Below are positions 55,526-64,000 of a DNA stretch of 64,000 bases, piece after piece. The notes beneath the pieces were generated by a model that was not told the origin of the DNA, searched no databases, and saw only the letters and a list, made by a program, of their open reading frames with translations. This DNA comes from Campylorhamphus procurvoides. Taxonomy: Eukaryota; Chordata; Aves; Passeriformes; Dendrocolaptidae. Positions within the stretch are counted from its first letter, which is position 1. Every line of letters begins with the position of its first letter. Both the position numbers and the translations under genes were made by a program. The stretch lies in NCBI GenBank assembly GCA_013396655.1, contig WBMV01003161.1, positions 2,292,059 to 2,356,058 of the forward strand. Direction: 5' to 3'.

Positions 55526-55636
55526 AGGTATGTGGATGTGGCACTTGGGGATATGTGTGCTGGACTTGGCAGTGCTGCATTAATGGTTGGACTGGATGAT
55601 CTCAGAGGTCTTTTCCAACCTTTATCATTCTATGAC
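55526..55636 (+). mobile_element. CR1 LINE 3'-end fragment, old subfamily
   Basis: Plus-oriented blocks are GGATGTGGCACTTGGGGATA, TGGACTTGGCAGTGCTGC, GGTTGGACTGGATGATCTCA, GAGGTCTTTTCCAACC and a terminal ATTCTATGA. It is the same subfamily as 54786-54910 but on the opposite strand, about 600 bases away. Confidence 0.9.
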
Positions 55637-58600
55637 AAAAGAACCCCCCCATAAGCAAATGTATCACCCCAAACTGCAAGGCAGCCTCTATTCCCCCAGT
55701 CTCTGCCTTTCTCACTCAGTATTCATAATATGCTAAGCTATTAAAACTACCCTACGGAAAGTGCCGCAGCTTACAGTGCTGCAGACAAGTGGTGTTATCA
55801 TTTGGTATTTCTTCTTTTGTTATTACAGTGAATCTTCCTACATCTCTGAAAATAATCCAATTATTGCTTACCACTGGTAAGGTCACTGTTGCTTTGAACA
55901 GAGATTTGGGTAATACTCTGATTACTCTTAAGCAAATATTGCCAGGACTTCAGCAGAAATTTCAGAGAGATTGAAAATCCATTTAACTGGAAACCACAGA
56001 TGGAAAAATATTCACACTCTAGAGGATATAAACAACAAAAAGAAAGTATCATTTCTCCTCCTTATTAGAAAAATATTGGTTTATCTGAAATCAACAGCAT
56101 AGATATATTCAGCTATTAAAACAATATATGATTTTTCATATCATATAACCTTCAAAACATGGCAATCATTGAGTCTTTATTAAATGTTCCCATATGGGTT
56201 TCAAAGGTATTGAACTACTTAAGTGCAATATATGGAAAATAGCAGAAGGTTTGTATCACTTGTGGGAATAAAAGAGCTCCTGGAGAAAAGCAGATATCAA
56301 AGATCAATCTGTAATAAGGAAAAAGGAAGTTAACATCCCTTACAGCAGCCTTAGAGATAATTTTTCTGCATTGAGCCCACGAGATAACAGCAAAATCATA
56401 CAAAATTCAGATGGTGCCAAGAAAAGGTGTCTATTATATTTCTTTTGGTGCAATTAATCATGGGTTCTTTACTGTCAGACCATCTCTAGGTAATGGCAAA
56501 AAAAGGGGAAAAAATACCCAACTCTTTTTTTTTTATTTTTCCTTAAGAAGGAATTAATCATATTGTCACTGGAAGAGGTTTTTTTCTGATACCACTTTTC
56601 TTGTACTGGCCAACTGATATTAAAAACAAAACACTGCTAGGACTTACTGTCCTTCTGCTGAAAGATGCCAAGATTAACCCCTGAGTGCCCTGCCAGCTGT
56701 GAATGATACCACAGAAAACCCAAATCAGTGTCTCTGGACAGGGGGAAGGATGACAAACTCCAACAGCTCTGGGGTGGCCAGGGCTGCCTGACCCACGGAT
56801 GGTTTCTCCTGCTCCTCCTCCTCTCCTCCCTGCTTGTTGGAGAGTTTCGTCCCAATACCCCCACAAATACATCTTCATCCCACAGCAGGGTTTTGTACCA
56901 GTGTCCCAGCTGAACCCCTGCCCAGCAGCCCAGGTGGGTTTGCCATAGTAACACCCCTGTGCCTTTCCATAGTTGCATCTTTTTTTCCCCCCACACTCTT
57001 TCAGCCTCATGAGGTTTCCAGCACCGTGGGAGGGTAACAGCGGGGTGGGATGTCACGGTGTTGCTCCTGGAGCTGAGACAGCCAGTGACATGCCACTGGG
57101 GACATAGACGGGTGAGCAGGCACAGTGCTGCACTGTCTCTCTCCTAGGAAACCTGTTCTGCCTGCCTCAGACACGCCAAAATCCCAAGGGGATGCTGAAT
57201 AGCGGAAACTGCATCAAGAAAACCTATTTAAAGTGATACCCCACTGTCACACAGCAAAGGCAAAACATGAGTGTGCCTCAGTCCTCCCAATGACTCTGCT
57301 CCCTCCAGGGAGCTGCCAGGCAGAGCAGGGCAAGCCATGGGGCCCCGGGAGGTGCCCAGTACCAGTGACATGGAAGCACCACCACAAAGTCTAACTCTGC
57401 CTTTGCCACCTGCCTTCCCATCTCAGACCAAGAAGGGGACAAAAAAGGCGAGGAGAGGAAAGGACCACGGCTAAGACAGCCTCTGGCTAGAGAAGATGCC
57501 GAGGGGATGAGGATGCTCAGGGAACAAGGATGCCCAGGAGATGAGGAGATCCCAGATAAGGCTCATTCCCCCCTGATGGCACTGTGGTGTGCCCACTCAC
57601 CTCCCTCCCCCAGCCAGGAGACAGCGAGCAGCTGCACAGGGATTCAGGCACATTTGGCAGTGGAAGGCAACATTCTGATCCAAACACTTCACATGTTTTC
57701 TATTTTGAACCTCAGTCCCAATGCCTTTCTCCTCTTTGCTTCACAATGCTTTACTCACCAATGCCCACACCTGCACCTCCAGGCTATTAATTGCTCCTGG
57801 ATTGCCTTGATTAGATGGCTCTTGGAGACATTTGACTCCTCTCTCAAGAGATAGCCAAGAGACAGGCCATAAGCTCACAGAGCCAGTCCAGATTGCTGGG
57901 CTTGATTTGTGATTCTACACAGCAGTCCAAGCTTGGGCTCTCCTTAGACCATCCCTGGGCATCTACAGTGCTACTGGAATCAACATGCAAAGGGCACAAA
58001 ATACTGTCTGACAGCAAGTATACTTTCACTGGGCTAAGGATTCATGCCTCCTGGGCTTATTTCTACAAAACCATAAGTATGTTGCCAACTAATCTCCTCT
58101 TTCCAAAGTAATAACTAAATCTGGATATTATATTATTTTAGCACAAGACCTGTTTTGTAGAGGAAAAAATAGCAGCCTGAAAACCGAAAACTAAGAAATA
58201 ACTTGTGTTGGTGCCTTAGGAAGAACATGGGATATTTTAAGCACATTAGACTGTTACGTTAAATATCACCAAACAGAGAAAGAAAAATACACAAAGTTTT
58301 GTGCTTCTTGTTAATGGTACTAAAGCCCAGCACACAGGAAAGCCTGTGGCACAGGAGTTTTAAAACCATTCTGCAAGCCACAGAATGGCCTCCAGGTTAA
58401 AAGTGCATTAAGACAATTATAATCAAAACATCCTTGTCCAGGGTGGATCCCAAATCCACATCCAGGGATTTAACTCCTCAGCAAGTGAATACAGCCAAGC
58501 CACACCACTGTTGTGCTTGCCAGTAGCCAGAATAAGTTATCCCAGCTGCCTTGCTGGGGCCAGCGCTGGCATGGGGACCCAGGATCTGCTGCTGTGGGAT

Positions 58601-58867
58601 GCAGGTGCTGCAGGGGAGCCTGGCATGCCAGGGGAACCCAGCATATCAAAATGCCCAGGCTCCTTATGGCATCCTCTTTCCAAAAAATAGTTGGAGTGAG
58701 ACAAGCTGAGACCTAAGGAGTGATGGATGTGTCTGAGATAAATGAACAGATGCACCATCTGAGGACAGGCAGAGCAAAATGCATAGCCAGGTAGCAAGCA
58801 GTGCCATGATTATGCTGGTACAGCAGAGCGTTGATGCTGGGAGGTTTTTCAAGGAAGAAATAAAAAG

Positions 58868-58879
58868 TAATAATAATAA
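58868..58879. repeat. Short AAT repeat
   Basis: Three to four TAA/AAT units in an A-rich context; a minor simple repeat. Confidence 0.7.
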
Positions 58880-60425
58880 AAATCCCCAAACTCAGCTGGC
58901 AAACTCCTTTCTAAAGAGATTTTTGTACAGACTCTGGAGGAACATCTGAAGTATAGTTGTATTTAATACTGTATGTTTACAAACAGCACCTGATAATGCT
59001 AACTGGGTCCAAATTAACTTCAGAGGCAGGAGGACCAAGAGAGGATACACCCTCATCTGCTTTTAGCCAAGGCTGTTTCATTGTGAGGAGCCTGGGGAGG
59101 CTGGTAGCAGGAAGAGAAAACAGTAAAGGTGGATTTAATGCAGAAACCCAAGCTGGCTCATTAGTGTGGAAGCCAGTTGTCAAAGAGCTCAGGTTTGCAC
59201 CAAGGCACCCACCTGGCTAATTGAGCCCAGCTATTTAACCCAGAATGAATGAGACTTCATCTCAGTCAGCCTGATGACAGTGGTACCGTGCCACCATGCA
59301 GACCTTATGCAGCTGAAACAGCCAGCAAACACCATGTATGGTGGTTTGGCATAAAAACAGGCAAATAACCAGTTGCACAGAGCAAATGCACACTGAAGTA
59401 ATACCACTCGCACTATCAAGGTTCTCATCAGGGACAAGTACGTCATGAATCACTGCTGAAGCCAAATTTAAAAGGATTATTGATGGGAAGAATCCCAGGC
59501 ATCCCATTTGGTGCTCACATAACATATGGCACATGTGAATTTTATAGCTTTTGTATTAATCTGCTCAGAATACCATCACTTTGCGAGATTTCATGAAATA
59601 TTAAAATTAATTGGAATAATTTATTTTACAACTCCAGGCAAAGGCCCTGGGAATGAGGAGAACCTCTCCATTAAATTCACGCAGGTCTGTGACTTGCAGC
59701 CCTTATATCTTGCATCTGTTTGCTGAGTGAAAGACACGATGCCTTTCAACTTGGTTATTTGATGGATTGGCCTGAATTTGCTTATTACGGTTTCTACAAT
59801 CCATTATCACTGCAGGAAACAGAAAGGGAGGGATGATAGACTAAGCATGTTTATCAAACCACGTGAAATCCAGAGAGACACTCAAAACAAATCTCTACAG
59901 CCACTGCAGGAAAGCATCAGGCATTTTTATTGACAACCCAAATGTGAATTGCACAGTTGGCTTTCAAAAACCCAAGAGAAGGCTATGATATATAAGAACA
60001 GTATGGAAAAAGACAGAATTTTCATGTCTTAAGATGCATACAGCAGAGCTAGACGCATTTCTAAAGGACTCTGCTCACCTGTGTGCACAACAGTATTTGA
60101 GATATCAGCAGGTGGCAAAATGCTCGAGCACCGACGCACAAACCCAGTCAGTAACCAGAGGCACTGGGAAGGAGCCGGGGCCAAGATATTCCCTGCTATA
60201 ACAATTACTGTGGAAGAGAGTGGTTTCTGCAATATATATCCAGAAGATTCAAAGCCTGCAGCTGCTGGGAACTTCGGACAACCACAGAATTCAATAGTAA
60301 ATCTCTGATGAATGGTTAACACCTTGCAAATCTTTTCAAGAGCAGGGAATGGTATAAAACTAGTAGCCTATTGCGAAATGACGTATGCGCAAGATACAAA
60401 GTCAATGTTTCCACCAACTAATCAC

Positions 60426-60440
60426 AAAAAAAAAAAAAAA
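60426..60440. repeat. Poly-A run (15 A)
   Basis: A homopolymer run with no recognisable retroposon upstream. Confidence 0.9.
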
Positions 60441-63400
60441 GGGTTCACACAAGGTCTCTCAGTCCAGTCAAGTGCCCCAAGGAGTAAGGGCATTGATTGT
60501 GTGAGTAATTGTGTGCGTCTTGGACCTTGGCTACGCCTGTGCACGCAGGAAGGGGCAGTGGAAGAAATCAACTGCAGCATGACACTGTGGAGCACTGGTG
60601 TGTGTCAGCCTTGGCTGTGCTCACGTCTGAAAAAACAGTTAGTAATTCCTGTATCTTAAATAGATCACGCACCAACTTCTGCAAAATTTATTATTCCCTT
60701 ATTTCTTATTGCAAGTTGGGCTGATTGAAATCCTCCAAGCCTCGCGACCGAACAAATCATCCTATTAAACACGAACTGAAGGGAATGGGTGGAGATACAT
60801 CTGCTTAAATGAGCACAAAACTGGTAGTTACTGAACACGCAATTATGAAAACTTGAGTCTATATCTACAGAGCTGTTTCCCATTAAAAAACATCTTGTTA
60901 ATACCAAATACTCTTGGACTACTTCTCCACAATGTAAAAAATCATGTGCAAAACTACATTCTGCTTCCAAAACACTATAAATGTGAACAGCAGAAAAATA
61001 ATATTATGAAAAAGGAATTTCATAGTTCGTGTCATTGTGCCAAAATGGCTGCACTGCAACCAAATGCACAAACAGCACCATCCACAAAACAACCATCATC
61101 TGCCCAACAGCAGCCCACTGTCAGAATCACAATTGATAAGGACAACGATGATGATAAATGAAGTTGGACTGACAGAGGCTGTCTCTGAATTACACTTTGA
61201 TTCTGTTATTTCCAGCTCCCAAGACACATATGCTCAATATATTGAGAACGTAACAGAGTGACATGTGGATTTGCACATCGATTTCAAAGGTACATGGAGT
61301 CACATAAACAGAGTGGGAGCATGTGCTCCCTCCAGCCAAGACACTTATTTATTCCTCATATTTATCTAGGGGTGGGAATAGGCTCATCAGCATCGCTGCT
61401 CAGTACATCTGCAATTAACATCTGGATGCCAAAAGAGAATGAAAACTGACATAAAATCCAAGTATTCCGAAACTCTGTGAGCTCTTTGGATCCTTGAAAA
61501 CTAAACACTGCATTAAATAAGGTATGTCTTGACCTGAGAGGGAGAATTTCCATTTCCAGTTTAAACATGTGCTAAATTGTAGAGACAGACAGGGTGCAGG
61601 GTGTTGATCCAATGTCTCAGCTGATGAGGGATGACCTTGCAGGTGGAGTGATCACACAGCACTGGTGAAACAGGGAGAGGTTTTCCCTTAACAACTCTTT
61701 TCTGGGAAATGATTAAGTGGAAACAATCCCATTAAAGTAAGGGGGGCTGGAGAATAACAAAAGAGGGGCAAAAAAAAGGCACAACAGAAAAGCTTTCATG
61801 CACCACCAAAATGTGACAAGGATGCAGATGGCCATGCCTTACTGCTACAACACTTGTTGGAGAAACATCCTTTGAGGAATAACTCAAGCCCTTGCTCATC
61901 ACACCCCAGCCTGGAGCCCTGTTCTCTCCCCAGGGTGATCACAGCGTTCAACTGGCTGGGCTGCAAAATTTTAACTGCAACCAAAGAATCCTGAATTGGC
62001 TTCACAGTTTTATTCCTGGAAACCTCAGAGCAGCTCTGTCCTTCCCTATCAAACAGCCCCATGCTGCTCATGTTTGGTTTCACTGAGCGTCCTTGCTTTT
62101 ACAAGTCTAGCAGACATAACTAAGATCAGTAAATGGACAAACACAGCTGGGAAAAGTCATTAAAATACTTGTGATGGACCCTTAAATGTTCATTGCTGTG
62201 CTTTGCTGGAGGACACCACATGCCCTCTGCGTGCTGTGGTTTCTGGCAAAAGAAGTAAACCTGGGTCTTCCATGCTTCAACCCACACCAAATCAATCTGG
62301 ATCACCATGTTATACCTGTCCTGAGAAATAAGGAGACAGCTCTCCTGGGCACGACCTTCTCCTCATCTCAACCCCTTTGGGAAGCCCCTCGACAGACTGG
62401 CTGTTCCCATGCTTAGGATGACCAGCTTTTCTCAGAGGTCCTGGCTAGAATTTAGATGTTGACTGACCTAACACCAAACCCTCCGCTGTCACCTTTGTGG
62501 TGCTAGGGCTTGCAAATCCACGCAATGCACCTTCAAGGTGTGATTATCTGCTGGTATAACCGACCCAGGAGCAGACACCTGCTCACACCCTGGGGAGATG
62601 AGAGGTTGAGGCTGGTGGACAGTTTGCTTTCAAGTAGCTGTTGGAGATGCAGGTGAAATCATCGCAAAAAGGAGGCAGGTGTGATCAGCAGCGCTGTGGT
62701 AACTGTGAGGTTAGAAGGAGGACATACACCTCCCTAAAAGTCCACACTGTTATGCCAAGCAATTAGGGAGAGATTCCTTTCGCCACAAATACGCTTTTTG
62801 TTTGCAAACTAAACTAATGCCACAGCAGAAGCTGTTTACAGAATGTCAACACAAGTCTTTGAGATACATTTTCTCCCCTTTCAAAAAGATTAACCCATAG
62901 TATTTTTAGCAACTTGCACTTCAATTAATAAGACCACTACCCTACGTATAAAACCCAATTATCAACTATCAAAATTCAAACTTTCCTAGAAAGGGGAGTT
63001 CAGCAAATGAGGAAAACAAAGTCTCACCTGCTGGTAGCAGAAGCATGCTCATCTTTACCTTCCCAGATACTCTGGGCATTTTGCATCACATCCACAACAC
63101 AGTACATCAATATACATATTATTTATATGAGATTTTTTTCTTTATGCTCTGGGTCTCCAAAGGTATAGGATTATAGACCACTCATTGAGAACAAAGCTTG
63201 TGTGCTATTTTCCATGTAGTCCATGCTTCCAATCTGCCCAGTGTAACTGTCTTGGGTGATTTAAATAAGAACTGAAAATCCTCCCACAAGACCGAAGCAG
63301 CACCATAGAATTTGTAAATACCTCGGGCTCCACAGAAAGCTGTTAATGTTAATACAGGGAATCTGTTTGATGCAAATGCAAAATGAAAAAAAAAATACTC

Positions 63401-64000
63401 ATTACAGAGTTTCTTGTAATGACAGTGCTCAAATATAACTACAACAGTCTGCTTTTGATTAGAGCAAGCCATTTAGTGCCATCGTTATTATTTGTTGTTT
63501 CTATCATTCCTTGGGTACACATCACTCTTCCCAGACAAAGACTGAGAAAGACTCAAACATTTCTTTGCTGAAGTAACAAATCCTGCTGGATTTCAGCAAG
63601 GTTGGTCCCATGCACACCTTTGCCCTCCTCCTGCCTCCAAAACTACTTTCCATAAGGACCTGACTACCCTTCTCTCCTTTTTGGAGGAGGAGTGCAGTCC
63701 CCTTACACTGCACTGGGAGCTTTCCATGTTCTCCTATACACTTTCAGCCAAAAACGTTCTCATTTTTATCATATCTGAAAAAATCGTTCCCAGCTTACGG
63801 AGAATTGTTTGGGGTTCATTTAAATCTGTGTGGTGCCATGGATGCAAAAAGAAAGGGCCCAGATTAGCACCTCAAATTAAGCACATGGTCCCCATACAGT
63901 TGACTCCAAGGTACATCTTCTACACAACAGGCACCCAGTGATCCTGCAGGCTGGCAAAGCCACCTTCAGCCATCACAAAAATACATTTTTCTTCAGACTT

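Larger units (their letters stand above)
47261..64000. other. Presumed PRICKLE2 5' intron or upstream DNA, distal part
   Basis: Nearly 17 kb without a supportable gene. It holds two CR1 fragments in opposite orientation (54786-54910 and 55526-55636), homopolymer runs at 52946-52964 and 60426-60440, and short AAT repeats near 55500 and 58868. AT-rich stretches at 55740-56560 and 59500-59830 show no repeat signature and could be conserved noncoding DNA, unproven. Reading frames here are short and resemble no known protein. Confidence 0.5.

Overview
This window is vertebrate nuclear DNA, almost certainly from a bird. The evidence is the intron-exon structure of a conserved animal gene and interspersed repeats that are, as far as I can see, all CR1 LINE 3' ends, with no Alu-like or L1-like sequence. 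Crocodilians and turtles also carry CR1, so the safest label is sauropsid, most likely avian. There are no operons, phage genes, CRISPR arrays or other prokaryotic features.

The one protein-coding gene I can support is PRICKLE2, a planar cell polarity protein with a PET domain and three LIM domains, on the minus strand. Reading right to left, six coding exons are present: 21547-21730, 9692-9805, 7821-7958, 6960-7163, 5106-5292 and 1926-2789. All five junctions inside the window keep frame, and the donor at 1926 leads out of it. From the ATG at 21676-21678 they encode 546 complete codons plus one base, about 65% of a protein that is roughly 840 residues in mammals (from memory). The exon or exons for the C-terminal third, including the prenylation signal known in the family, lie beyond the left edge.

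Layout: 1-1925 is part of the last intron. 1926-9805 holds five of the exons, separated by introns of 0.66-2.3 kb, two of which carry CR1 copies close to splice sites. 9806-21546 is an 11.7 kb intron that contains a CpG-enriched patch at 9820-10420. In that patch a short ATG-bearing exon candidate (10005-10037) could splice in frame to the next PRICKLE2 exon. 21731-64000 lies upstream of the first coding exon and I read it as 5' intron. It carries a CpG-island-like stretch (about 31500-32300) with good minus-strand splice donors at 31546 and 32158, a weaker GC-rich patch with a donor at 47029, and a speculative in-frame coding exon at 45304-45389. These are candidate alternative first exons and promoters, supported only by sequence pattern.

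No second gene is supported on either strand. I found no novel molecular system. The most interesting material is the 5' architecture of PRICKLE2: an apparently lost upstream start codon, an in-frame cysteine-rich extension that implies a longer isoform, and several possible alternative first exons.
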